Source: Rickettsiales bacterium
GTDB lineage: Bacteria; Pseudomonadota; Alphaproteobacteria; TMED109
Assembly: GCA_002689905.1 (NCBI GenBank)
Contig: NZIN01000008.1
Coordinates: 1 to 26,222, forward strand
Direction: 5' to 3'
DNA length: 26,222 bases
The notes under the pieces were generated by a model. The model had not been told where the DNA came from. It was given only the letters and a program-made list of their open reading frames with translations, and did no database searches. Of the stretch, positions 15,211-23,817 are shown one piece after another. How positions within the stretch are numbered: the stretch's first letter is position 1; each line of letters starts with the position of its first letter. A program made the position numbers and the translations under genes.

Positions 15211-16275
15211 ATGAGTAAAAAAAAAAACTATAATTTTTCATATCTTAAGTCTGGAGTGGATATAAATCTAGGCAATGAGCTAGTTAAAAAGATTAAGCCT
15301 TTATCAAAAAAAACTTCTAAAAAAGATGTCCTGTCAAGTATAGGAGGCTTTGGAGCTGTTTATAACTTTAATACTAATAAATACAAAAATCCATTATTAG
15401 TTTCTGCAACAGATGGTGTTGGAACTAAAATATTAATAGCAAAAGAAATGAAGTTATACAAAACTATTGGCATAGACTTAGTAGCAATGTCAGTCAATGA
15501 TATAATAGTACAAGGGGCAAAACCATTATTTTTTTTAGACTATATAGCAGTAGAAAAAATTAAAAAGGATGTAATTCTTGATATCTTAAAAGGAATCACT
15601 AAAGGCTGCATGCAATCTAATTGCTCATTAATAGGAGGAGAAACAGCTGAACTTCCCGGCTTGTATAGTAATTCTAATTTTGATTTGGCTGGTTTTGCAG
15701 TTGGAGTGGTTGAAAAGAAAAAATTGTTACCTAAGAAAGGTATTGTAAAGAATGATATTTTGATAGGCTTACCAAGTAATGGAATTCATTCAAATGGCTA
15801 CTCTTTAATTAGAAAAGTATTTTCTGAAAAAAAAGTTAGCTACAAAAAGAAATTTATAAACAATCATTCCTTTGGTGAAATATTACTCAAACCAACTTTA
15901 ATTTATGTTAAGCCTATTTTAAAAATTTTAGAAAAATTTGATATAAAAGCAATTTCTCATATTACGGGGGGAGGAATATCTGAAAATCTCAAAAGAGTAA
16001 TTCCTTCAAAATGTGGTGCTGAGATAGATTTAAGTCAATTAGATTTCGAAAAAAAATCTAGTATTTTCAATTGGCTAAATCAAAGTTGTAATTTGAATAA
16101 GAAAGAAATGCTTAGAACTTTTAACTGTGGTGTAGGAATGATTCTAGTAATAAAAAGAAAAGATATAGATAACTTTTCTCAATTTTGTAAATTAATAAGA
16201 ACGCCCATCAAAGTTCTTGGTAAAATTAACGATTCTAGTCAAATTACGTTTAGCTCGAAATTTCTAAGACACTGA
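15211..16275 (+). CDS. purM: Phosphoribosylformylglycinamidine cyclo-ligase (AIR synthetase)
   Basis: ATP-dependent ring closure of FGAM to AIR, the fifth step of purine synthesis. 354 residues, normal length. Characteristic segments are YLKSGVDINLGNELV (11-25), GGFGAVY (45-51), the nucleotide site SATDGVGTKILIA (65-77), AMSVNDIIVQGA, SLIGGETAELPG (about 143-154), GLPSNGIHSNGYSLIR and SHITGGGISENL. The coding frame starts with an 11-A run (15217-15227). The usual partner purN does not follow: the gene instead converges with ndk, and their coding regions overlap by 26 bp (16250-16275). Confidence 0.97.
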   Translation: MSKKKNYNFSYLKSGVDINLGNELVKKIKPLSKKTSKKDVLSSIGGFGAVYNFNTNKYKNPLLVSATDGVGTKILIAKEMKLYKTIGIDLVAMSVNDIIVQGAKPLFFLDYIAVEKIKKDVILDILKGITKGCMQSNCSLIGGETAELPGLYSNSNFDLAGFAVGVVEKKKLLPKKGIVKNDILIGLPSNGIHSNGYSLIRKVFSEKKVSYKKKFINNHSFGEILLKPTLIYVKPILKILEKFDIKAISHITGGGISENLKRVIPSKCGAEIDLSQLDFEKKSSIFNWLNQSCNLNKKEMLRTFNCGVGMILVIKRKDIDNFSQFCKLIRTPIKVLGKINDSSQITFSSKFLRH

Positions 16276-16672
16276 AAAAGAATGCTATTTCAATTTTAGC
16301 ATTCTCAACACTATCAGAGCCATGCACTGCATTACATTGAATGTCTTTTCCATATTTTTTTCTAATAGTATCATCTTCGGCTTCATCAGGGTTTGTAGCA
16401 CCCATAACTTTTCTATAGAAAGCAACTGCATCACTAGCTTCCAGGATTTGAACTGATATTGGTCCAGAAATCATGAAATCAACCAATTCTGAAAAAAATG
16501 GTCTATCTTTATGTACTTCATAAAATAATTTTGCTTGAGAATTCGTAAGTTTTATTTTTTTTTGTGCAACAATATTAAATCCTTTTTCCTCTAAGAAAGT
16601 GATAATATTTCCAGAAAAGTTTGATTGCATTGCATCAGGTTTTATTATAGATAATGTTTTTTGTTTTGGCAT
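16250..16672 (-). CDS. ndk: Nucleoside diphosphate kinase
   Basis: Transfers the gamma-phosphate between nucleoside di- and triphosphates to balance NTP and dNTP pools. 140 residues, the standard length. Intact features are TLSIIKPDA (6-14), the Kpn-loop region with Arg88, Asn113 and the phosphorylated His117 in NAVHGSDS (114-121). The start ATG at 16672 is preceded by AAAGGA at a good distance. It lies 17 bp after pepA. In many alphaproteobacteria holC sits between pepA and ndk; it is missing here. The last 26 bp also encode the C terminus of PurM on the other strand. Confidence 0.97.
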   Translation of the reverse strand: MPKQKTLSIIKPDAMQSNFSGNIITFLEEKGFNIVAQKKIKLTNSQAKLFYEVHKDRPFFSELVDFMISGPISVQILEASDAVAFYRKVMGATNPDEAEDDTIRKKYGKDIQCNAVHGSDSVENAKIEIAFFFSVLEISS

Positions 16673-16689
16673 ATTAATTTCCTTTATTC

Positions 16690-18171
16690 TTACTCAAAAT
16701 TTTTAAAAACCAGTTCATCTAAGAGTCTTACTCCAAATCCGGAACCACCCTTTGGGGTCATAGGTCTGTCTGATTTTGCCCACGTTACGCCAGCTATGTC
16801 TAAATGCATCCAAGTAGTATCCTTTATAAATCTCTTTAAAAATATTGCTCCTGCTGTAGACCCAGCTCCTCTTCCAGATCCTACATTTTTCATATCAGCT
16901 ATATCAGAATTAATATCTTTCTCATAGCTATTATCTACTGGCATATTCCAAACCTCCTCACCTACTTTAAGTCCTAGCTTAGTAACTTCATCAGAAAAAT
17001 TAGAGTTATTAGAAAACATTCCTGCTTTTTCTTGTCCTATACTTACTATTATTGCTCCTGTTAAAGTGGCTAAATCAACTATTTTATTAGGTTTAAACTT
17101 TTTCTGAGCATACCATAATATATCAGCTAAAACTAACCTACCCTCAGCATCCGTATTAATTACTTCAATTGTTTGTCCTGACATAGACTTTACTACATCA
17201 CCTGGTCTTTGTGCTTTACCTGAGGGCATATTTTCAACCAACCCTATAACCCCTGATACATTAGCTTTTGTTTTTCTCAATGCTAATGCTTTCATTAAGC
17301 CTAATACTACTGCTGATCCACCCATATCATATTTCATTTCTTCCATACCTCCAGATGGTTTAATAGATATTCCCCCAGTATCAAAAGTCACACCTTTTCC
17401 TACAAAAGTAAAATCAGTAGTTTTCTTAGATTTATTACCTTTCCATTCTAGGGTAACAACATATGGCTTGTTTTCACTTCCCTGAGCAACACCTAATAAT
17501 GCACCCATCTTTAAATCTTTAAGTTTTTTCTCATCTAATTGTTCTACTTTTAAACCTATATTTTTTAGTTTCATTGCTTCTTTAGCTAATAAAAATGGTG
17601 TTAAATTATTAGCTGGTTCGCTTACTAAATCTCTGGTTAAGAAAACTCCTTCCTTTATAGAAGAAAAACGTTTCCACTCTTTTTGTAAATCAGTTTTATT
17701 ACTGTAAAATAAATTTATTTTCTGAATATAATTAACTCTAGTTTTATTTTTATCTGAGAAATACTTATTAAACCTATATGTATTTAAAGATAGACCAAAA
17801 AGCATTATAGCAACTTCACTAGGTTTAAAGAGTTTATGATCTATAATTAAGCTAACTTCCTTAATTTTTTTATTGTTTGTAATAGAAGTTAGAAAACTAC
17901 CTAGTTTTCCTAGCCCTACTTCATTGCTAATTTTAGCTACTTCTGTTCCTATTAAGATTAGTCTGTTAGCTTTTGATCCTAAAGGCAATATTAATTCCAA
18001 ATGATTATTCTCTTTATAATCAAAATTTGTAACTTTCATAGCTTTACTGATATAGTTGTTATTTTTTTTATCTAAGGTAGCTAAATATTTGTGTAATGGC
18101 TTATTTTTTACACATACAAATACTATAGTTCCTCTGTCATTCGAAAACTCTGAATTAAAACTAATTTTCAT
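16690..18171 (-). CDS. pepA: Leucyl aminopeptidase (M17)
   Basis: Cytosolic, dinuclear-metal aminopeptidase that trims N-terminal residues from peptides. 493 residues: a divergent N-terminal macro-like domain (1-165) and the catalytic domain. The metal and catalytic residues expected from E. coli PepA are all found: Lys259 and Asp264 in VGKGVTFDTGGISIKPSGG, Lys271, Asp282 in YDMGG, and Asp341, Glu343, Arg345 in the signature NTDAEGRLVLAD (339-350). GGAG lies 9 nt before the ATG at 18171. Divergent from lptF over 79 bp. In E. coli PepA also binds DNA at cer sites; nothing here speaks to that. Confidence 0.97.
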   Translation of the reverse strand: MKISFNSEFSNDRGTIVFVCVKNKPLHKYLATLDKKNNNYISKAMKVTNFDYKENNHLELILPLGSKANRLILIGTEVAKISNEVGLGKLGSFLTSITNNKKIKEVSLIIDHKLFKPSEVAIMLFGLSLNTYRFNKYFSDKNKTRVNYIQKINLFYSNKTDLQKEWKRFSSIKEGVFLTRDLVSEPANNLTPFLLAKEAMKLKNIGLKVEQLDEKKLKDLKMGALLGVAQGSENKPYVVTLEWKGNKSKKTTDFTFVGKGVTFDTGGISIKPSGGMEEMKYDMGGSAVVLGLMKALALRKTKANVSGVIGLVENMPSGKAQRPGDVVKSMSGQTIEVINTDAEGRLVLADILWYAQKKFKPNKIVDLATLTGAIIVSIGQEKAGMFSNNSNFSDEVTKLGLKVGEEVWNMPVDNSYEKDINSDIADMKNVGSGRGAGSTAGAIFLKRFIKDTTWMHLDIAGVTWAKSDRPMTPKGGSGFGVRLLDELVFKNFE

Positions 18172-18250
18172 GTTAATTTACTCCAAATATACATTATTGA
18201 TTTAATCATACATTTTTATGTTATTATTTTAAGGTAAACAAGTAAAAAAA
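18172..18250. promoter_or_regulatory. Divergent pepA/lptF intergenic region with candidate lptF promoter
   Basis: 79 bp, one of the two longest spacers in the window. For lptF, TTGATT (18197-18202) and TATTAT (18222-18227), 19 bp apart, would start transcription near 18234 with a leader of about 17 nt and no clear Shine-Dalgarno. For pepA, GGAG stands 9 nt before its ATG; I see no convincing minus-strand promoter. No hairpin or riboswitch-like structure is evident. Confidence 0.35.
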
Positions 18251-19384
18251 ATGCAAATTAAGAATATTATTTTCATAAATTATATTTTTTTAAATATATT
18301 AAAGCCTTTTTTAGTAATAAGTCTAGTTCTCACAGGAATAGTTTGGCTGTCTAGGTCCTTAAGATACATAGACCTTATTATCAATAAAGGGCTTTCATTA
18401 ACCTCTTACTTTTGGTTTGTAAGCCTAATTGCTCCAAAAATTTTAGCTTTATTATTACCATTAATATCATTTGTCGCTATTGTTTATACCTACCAAAAAT
18501 TAAAAAGTGAATCTGAGCTTATAGTTATTGAAACTTTTGGATTATCAAAATTATTTTTAATCTTGCCCGCTATTATATTTGGATCCATTATAGCATTAAT
18601 ACTATTGTTAATTGAGGTCTATATAAGTCCTAATAATTATAAAACTTTCAAAACTTTCCAATCGGATCTAAGAAATAATTTTGTTATGTCTACACTGCAG
18701 GTTGGCTCATTTCTCAACCCTATTAAGGGTCTCACTGTTTACATTGATAAAGCAAGTAAAAATGGAACAGTAGAAAATATACTTATTCATGATACTAGAA
18801 ATAAGGAAGTCGAAAGTACAATACTGGCTAAGCAAGGTATACTCTCTAATTTTGAAAATAAAGCTAATATAATAGTATTTAATGGAAGTCGCTATGTTTA
18901 TAATAAAAAAAATAAAAAAACTTCAATTCTTAATTTTTCTAAATATGAATTTCAAATAGAGATTACAGAAAAAAAAGAAACTGCCCGTTTTAAGCAAGTA
19001 GAAGAAAGATCAGTAAAAGAACTTTTCTATCCAGACAATGTAGTAAGTAAAAAAATACAAAATGAATTCTTAGCTGAGGCACATAGAAGAATGAGTTCAC
19101 CACTTTTAGTAATTTTCATGTGCACATTAGCATCTTTTTCTGTATTATTTGGTGAAATGAAAAGAAAAGTATTATTAGGTAATATAGTTTTTTGTTCTTT
19201 TCTAGCAGTAATTATGCAAGCTATGTATATATCACTTATTAACAAAATGATTTTTTCTTTTTCTACATTTTTATTACCTTATATCTCTCTAATTATATTT
19301 TCTACCATACCAGTACTTTTAATAAAATATGAAACTCCAGTGTCCAAAGCTATCAACAGATTAAAAAATGAAATTAAACTCTGA
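18251..19384 (+). CDS. lptF: LPS export ABC transporter permease LptF
   Basis: One of the paired inner-membrane permeases that, with LptB, extract lipopolysaccharide and pass it to LptC. 377 residues. Three N-terminal transmembrane helices (about 16-34, 52-80, 100-123), a periplasmic beta-jellyroll domain (about 130-265) and three C-terminal helices (about 280-300, 310-330, 335-355). The coupling-helix region SESELIVIETFGLSK (86-100) and the EAHRRMSSPLL motif before the fourth helix are family hallmarks. First gene of lptF-lptG-lptD-surA-rsmA. It overlaps lptG by 17 bp. Assignment as LptF rather than LptG rests on gene order and similarity, and is fairly secure. Confidence 0.93.
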   Translation: MQIKNIIFINYIFLNILKPFLVISLVLTGIVWLSRSLRYIDLIINKGLSLTSYFWFVSLIAPKILALLLPLISFVAIVYTYQKLKSESELIVIETFGLSKLFLILPAIIFGSIIALILLLIEVYISPNNYKTFKTFQSDLRNNFVMSTLQVGSFLNPIKGLTVYIDKASKNGTVENILIHDTRNKEVESTILAKQGILSNFENKANIIVFNGSRYVYNKKNKKTSILNFSKYEFQIEITEKKETARFKQVEERSVKELFYPDNVVSKKIQNEFLAEAHRRMSSPLLVIFMCTLASFSVLFGEMKRKVLLGNIVFCSFLAVIMQAMYISLINKMIFSFSTFLLPYISLIIFSTIPVLLIKYETPVSKAINRLKNEIKL

Positions 19385-20462
19385 AATTAATATATATATA
19401 TCAAAAACATTTTTGTTCTCTACAGGCTTAATAATTTTGTTATTCGCATCTATAATATTTATTGGTGATACTGTTGAATTTAATAAAAAATTTGGAAGTA
19501 ATGATAAAATTAGTACAAGTTTAATTTTTATACTTAGTTCACTCAATTTACCTAAAATGCTTTTAGAAATACTACCTTTTTGCTTTTTTTTCTCTGGTAT
19601 GTTTTGGGTTATTAAAATTAATAATTCAAAAGAACTAATTGTTATGAGAGCATCGGGATTAACCATAAGAAAGATAGTTTACCCAATTTTTCTAGTATCA
19701 ATAACACTCGGCTTTATTTTTATAACCACCTTTAGCCCCTTAATATCTTCCACTCAAAAAAAGATTATAAATATTGAGTCCGAAGTTTTAGAAAAACCCT
19801 TAAATTCATTATTAGTTACTAATAGCGGATTCTGGGTTAAACAAGGTAATATAGAAGGCAACGACATGATATATGCCAAAAGCTTAGATGCAAAAACCAT
19901 GAAATTTAATGATGTAGTTGTTTTTAATTTTAATAAAAACTATGAAGTAATAAAAAAGATCAAAGCAGAAACTTCTGAATTACATGAAAACTATTGGCTA
20001 TTAATGGATACAGAAATTATAAACAACATAGGTGAAATTGATATTAAAGATAGTATAAAAATTCCTACATCTATTACAAAACCTCAGATAAAAGAGGGCT
20101 TCGCATCACCAGATTCCTTATCATTATGGAGCTTAATACCGTTTATAAAAATGTTTGAAAGCGCAGGTTTTTCGGCTAAAAAACATCGCTATCACCTCTA
20201 TAAATTATTTTGCTTTCCTTTTTTATTAGCAGCTATGAGTTTGCTTGGTGCAAGCTTTAATCTTAACGACTTCTCCAGAAAAAAATCTGGTTTTAAAATT
20301 CTTATTGGTATATTAGTTGGATTTTCAATTTTTTACACTACTAAGATAATTAATGCCTTATCTATAGCTGGGAAAATGCCTCTTATGTTTGGTTCGTTAT
20401 TACCTATTTTGTTGCCATTATTTTTATCTATAGCTCTTATTATACACGCTGATGAAAAATGA
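19368..20462 (+). CDS. lptG: LPS export ABC transporter permease LptG
   Basis: Partner permease of LptF in the LptB2FG exporter. 364 residues with the same plan: helix 1 (14-34) leading to GDTVEF, the cytoplasmic coupling segment NNSKELIVMRASGLTIRKIVYP (about 81-102), a periplasmic jellyroll (about 125-240), then KKHRYHLYKLFCFPFLLAAMSLLG and two more helices at the C terminus. The start ATG lies within lptF (17-bp overlap) and its TGA overlaps the lptD ATG as ATGA, so synthesis of the three Lpt proteins is probably coupled. lptB, lptC and lptA are not in the window. Confidence 0.94.
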   Translation: MKLNSEINIYISKTFLFSTGLIILLFASIIFIGDTVEFNKKFGSNDKISTSLIFILSSLNLPKMLLEILPFCFFFSGMFWVIKINNSKELIVMRASGLTIRKIVYPIFLVSITLGFIFITTFSPLISSTQKKIINIESEVLEKPLNSLLVTNSGFWVKQGNIEGNDMIYAKSLDAKTMKFNDVVVFNFNKNYEVIKKIKAETSELHENYWLLMDTEIINNIGEIDIKDSIKIPTSITKPQIKEGFASPDSLSLWSLIPFIKMFESAGFSAKKHRYHLYKLFCFPFLLAAMSLLGASFNLNDFSRKKSGFKILIGILVGFSIFYTTKIINALSIAGKMPLMFGSLLPILLPLFLSIALIIHADEK

Positions 20463-22564
20463 GATATAAGTTTAATTTAATTGTAATATTTTTAGTTTCT
20501 GTAATGTTTGTAGATTGCAAATTTAGCGTTGCTTTAGACAACTTTTATTTATCAGCAAACAGAATAGAAAAGAATGACAAAAATAATACAATTACTGCTT
20601 ATGAGAATGTTAATATAACAAGCGGTAAATATAAATTAAAAGCTGATAAAATTATATACTACTTAAAAAAAAAAGAAATTTTAGCAAAAGGTAATGTAAT
20701 TATTTTTGAACAAGATGGAGATGTATTTTATGCTTCTGAAGCTGAACTTAGTGATGATTTAAAAATAAACATTATAAAAAATATGGGGATACTTCTTTCT
20801 GATAATTCAAGAATTGCAGCAAGTTCTGCAAAAAGTTTTGCATCGAAAAATAAAATAGTTTACAAAAATGTCATATTTACAAAATGCAATTCTTGTAAAA
20901 AAGACGAAGGTGGTGATGTTTTATGGAAACTTAAAGCTAAAAAAGCTACTCACTTAAAAAAAAGTAAAACTATACTTTATGAGAATGTTTTTTTAGAAGC
21001 TTTTAATATTCCCATTCTTTATGTTCCTATTTTTTATCACCCTGACCCATCAGTGAAAAATAAAACTGGTTTATTAACTCCCAAAGTTTCAAATTCTAAT
21101 ATATTTGGCACCTCTTACACTCAGCCAATTTTCTTTAATATATCAGAAACCTCAAACCTTACAGTTAAAACAAGATATTCATCTAAAGAAGGCTTCTTTT
21201 TAGAAAACGATCATAAAAAAATTAGTAAAAATAGTAATCTAAAACTAAAATACTCATTTACAAAAGGAACCAAGATTAGAGTTGATGAGGTTGCAAAAAA
21301 AGAGTTTAGAGGTCATTTAGACTTAAAATATATATATGAAATTAATGATAATTGGTTATATGGAACTAACATTAAAAGGTCTAGTGATAAATCATATTTA
21401 TCTAAATATAATTTGTCAGAAGGAGAAAGTGTTCTTAATCAAAACTTTTTTACAGAATGGGGTAATATTTTTAGCAATGTAACTGTTGACTTATTTAAGT
21501 TTCAATCTTTATCAGATGAATATGATGTATCTAACCTTCCTTTTATAAGGCCTAATATTAACATTCATATTAATAATCTTGATGACAATAAGAGAAAAAG
21601 AAACTTTATGCATAAATTATCATTTAATTCTGTTACTAGAAAAAATAAAAAAAATGTAGATAGCCTACACTTTGAAAGCAAAAGTAATAGAAATCATATT
21701 TATAATGGTTTTTTATTAAAAGATATTTCAATAATTAATATTGATGCATATAATAGTAATGGAACCTCTAATCAAAAAAGGTTATTAAAGTTTTTTCCAC
21801 AGCTAGGACTTGAAATACAATATCCCTTAATTAAAAAAAATAATACCAATACTTTTCTAATAGAACCTAAATCTCAGATTTTTTTAAGCCCTGATGATAA
21901 CAAGAATTATAAGATCAGAAATGAGGATAGCTTAGAAGTAGATTTAGCAAGTTCTAACTTGTTTGATCATGATAGATATCCTGGGTATGATAGGATTGAA
22001 AGTGGCCTTAGGAGTAATTATGGTATTAACATTAAAAGCATAAACAAAAAAGGAGGAAACCTTAGTGGATTTTTAGGGCAAATATTAAATTCAAACCAGC
22101 AAGACTTATTTGATCAAATTAGCGGTTTTAAAAACAAAAGATCAGAAATAGTAGGAAATATAATTTATAATAATGCTAATTATGATTTTTATTATGATTT
22201 TAGACTTTCTGAAGGATTAAAACTTAATAGAAATACTATATCCAGCGAAGTTTCTTTAAATAATCTTGAACTTGACTTGTCATATGTACAATTAAAAAGT
22301 TTTTCTAGTTTAAGAAATAATGATACCGAACAAATAAACTACGGATTTAAAAAATATTTTAAAAATAATTGGAATTTCAGCTTTAATCAATCTAGAGATT
22401 TAGCAGGAGCTTTATATTCACTGCCTTTAAGAACAAATTTTGGCATTAATTTTACAAACGAATGTACTGCTTTAGAAGTTGGCTATACCAGAGATAGATC
22501 ATATGATATTGACATACCCGCTGTAACTAATTTAAGTTTTAATGTAAAATTATTTGGATTTTAA
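20459..22564 (+). CDS. lptD: LPS-assembly protein LptD (outer-membrane translocon)
   Basis: Outer-membrane beta-barrel that, with lipoprotein LptE, inserts LPS in the outer leaflet. 701 residues, short against about 780 in E. coli but usual for alphaproteobacteria. A signal peptide covers 1-25. Residues 28-140 form the LptA/OstA-like jellyroll (DNFYLSANRIEKND, GNVIIFEQDGD). The domain boundary carries CNSC (Cys143, Cys146), followed by FNIPILYVPIFYHPDPSVKNKTGLLTP, a highly conserved LptD signature, and then the barrel to the C terminus (ending NVKLFGF with terminal Phe). Only one barrel-end Cys is present (669), in place of the E. coli pair, so one inter-domain disulfide is likely. surA begins directly after its stop codon. 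Confidence 0.93.
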   Translation: MRYKFNLIVIFLVSVMFVDCKFSVALDNFYLSANRIEKNDKNNTITAYENVNITSGKYKLKADKIIYYLKKKEILAKGNVIIFEQDGDVFYASEAELSDDLKINIIKNMGILLSDNSRIAASSAKSFASKNKIVYKNVIFTKCNSCKKDEGGDVLWKLKAKKATHLKKSKTILYENVFLEAFNIPILYVPIFYHPDPSVKNKTGLLTPKVSNSNIFGTSYTQPIFFNISETSNLTVKTRYSSKEGFFLENDHKKISKNSNLKLKYSFTKGTKIRVDEVAKKEFRGHLDLKYIYEINDNWLYGTNIKRSSDKSYLSKYNLSEGESVLNQNFFTEWGNIFSNVTVDLFKFQSLSDEYDVSNLPFIRPNINIHINNLDDNKRKRNFMHKLSFNSVTRKNKKNVDSLHFESKSNRNHIYNGFLLKDISIINIDAYNSNGTSNQKRLLKFFPQLGLEIQYPLIKKNNTNTFLIEPKSQIFLSPDDNKNYKIRNEDSLEVDLASSNLFDHDRYPGYDRIESGLRSNYGINIKSINKKGGNLSGFLGQILNSNQQDLFDQISGFKNKRSEIVGNIIYNNANYDFYYDFRLSEGLKLNRNTISSEVSLNNLELDLSYVQLKSFSSLRNNDTEQINYGFKKYFKNNWNFSFNQSRDLAGALYSLPLRTNFGINFTNECTALEVGYTRDRSYDIDIPAVTNLSFNVKLFGF

Positions 22565-23812
22565 ATGAATAAATATATACAAAACTTTCTTATCTTACTT
22601 GTATTTTTAATTAATAGTAACCTTGTTTCTACTAAAATAAAAATATTGGTAAAAATAAATAATCAAATAATAACTAATATAGATTTAGAACATAGACTAA
22701 ATCTTGCTTTAGCAGTTTCAGGCATACCTGATGAAAATAACGTAAGAGAACAATTAAGAGGTCAAGTATTAAAGGTTTTAATAGATGAAAGCCTAAAAAT
22801 CCAGCAAGCAGAAAAAATGGGAATATTAATAAATAGCTCCGAGGTTTATCAAGAAATTAATAAATTAGAGAGAAATTTAAATATATCAAAAGATACTCTA
22901 ATTGAAAATTTTAGAAAGAAAAGTATTCCTGAGAGCGTTGTTTATAATCAAATAAGAGGACAGTTATTGTGGAATAAAATAATTGCTTATACAATTGCGA
23001 ATAATATATCTATCACTGATAGACAAAAAGATGAAGCTCTACAAAATTTTATAAAAAACTCTGGAGAAGCTGAATATAACATCTCAGAGATATTTATATC
23101 GCCTACTTCAGAAGATGCTGTAGTTTCTTCAAAGGAGAAAGCTCTATCTATTTATTCAAAAGCTAATATATCTAATTTTTCTTCACTAGCCCAGCAATTT
23201 TCAGATGGAGCGTTAAATTTAAATAATTGGGTGAGAGAAAGTGTTCTTAATGAAAAAATAAGTGCTACTATAAGAAGTTTAAAAATAGGTGAAATAAGTA
23301 AAGCTATTGAAACCAATAATGGTTATTACATTTATCTATTAAATGACAAAAGGAAAACTAAAAAAATTAAAGAAAATCAAATTCTTTATAACATTAGCCA
23401 AATATTTTTTAAGACTACAGCATCTAAAAGTACTCAGATGCAATATAATATAGTTAAACAATTAGATTCTTTAAGAGCCTCCTTGGATAATTGTAATGAG
23501 CTAGAAAAATCAATACAAATTACTGAAGGCAGTACTGGTGGTAACCTTGGGTCTTTAGCTAGAGAGTCATTAGATAACAAAATATTAGAAGTTTTAGATG
23601 CTGGATTAGAAATAGGAAAACTAAGTAAAGAAATTATTACTCAGGATGGGATACTTTCACTAATGTTATGTCAGCCTGTAATTACAGTGAGCTTAGATGG
23701 ATTAAAAAATAATATTGAGCAAAGGTTAAGGATAAATAAAATAAATAACGCTGCAAATCTATTATTAAATAGTATCAGACAAAGAGCACTAATTGAAATT
23801 AATTCAATTTAG
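22565..23812 (+). CDS. surA: Peptidylprolyl isomerase / outer-membrane protein chaperone SurA
   Basis: Periplasmic chaperone guiding beta-barrel proteins, LptD among them, to the BAM complex. 415 residues. The N-terminal hydrophobic segment (5-22) is a signal peptide. The chaperone domain (about 25-165) includes VKINNQIITNIDLEHRL and LRGQVLKVLIDESLKIQQAEKMGI, typical SurA. A parvulin domain (about 170-262) has ISEIFISP, FSSLAQQFSDG and IGEISKAIETNNGYYIYLL, and a second, weaker parvulin repeat (about 275-370) has ISQIFFK and EGSTGGNLGSL. Gene order lptD-surA-rsmA supports the call. The ATG directly follows the lptD TAA with no gap and no Shine-Dalgarno, so it is likely coupled. Confidence 0.92.
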   Translation: MNKYIQNFLILLVFLINSNLVSTKIKILVKINNQIITNIDLEHRLNLALAVSGIPDENNVREQLRGQVLKVLIDESLKIQQAEKMGILINSSEVYQEINKLERNLNISKDTLIENFRKKSIPESVVYNQIRGQLLWNKIIAYTIANNISITDRQKDEALQNFIKNSGEAEYNISEIFISPTSEDAVVSSKEKALSIYSKANISNFSSLAQQFSDGALNLNNWVRESVLNEKISATIRSLKIGEISKAIETNNGYYIYLLNDKRKTKKIKENQILYNISQIFFKTTASKSTQMQYNIVKQLDSLRASLDNCNELEKSIQITEGSTGGNLGSLARESLDNKILEVLDAGLEIGKLSKEIITQDGILSLMLCQPVITVSLDGLKNNIEQRLRINKINNAANLLLNSIRQRALIEINSI

Positions 23813-23817
23813 TTAAA

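Noticed and set aside
20459..20536. Lipobox in the LptD signal peptide (Cys20 after FVD)
   Set aside because: The residues before Cys20 do not fit the lipobox consensus (Asp at -1), and LptD is a barrel, not a lipoprotein.
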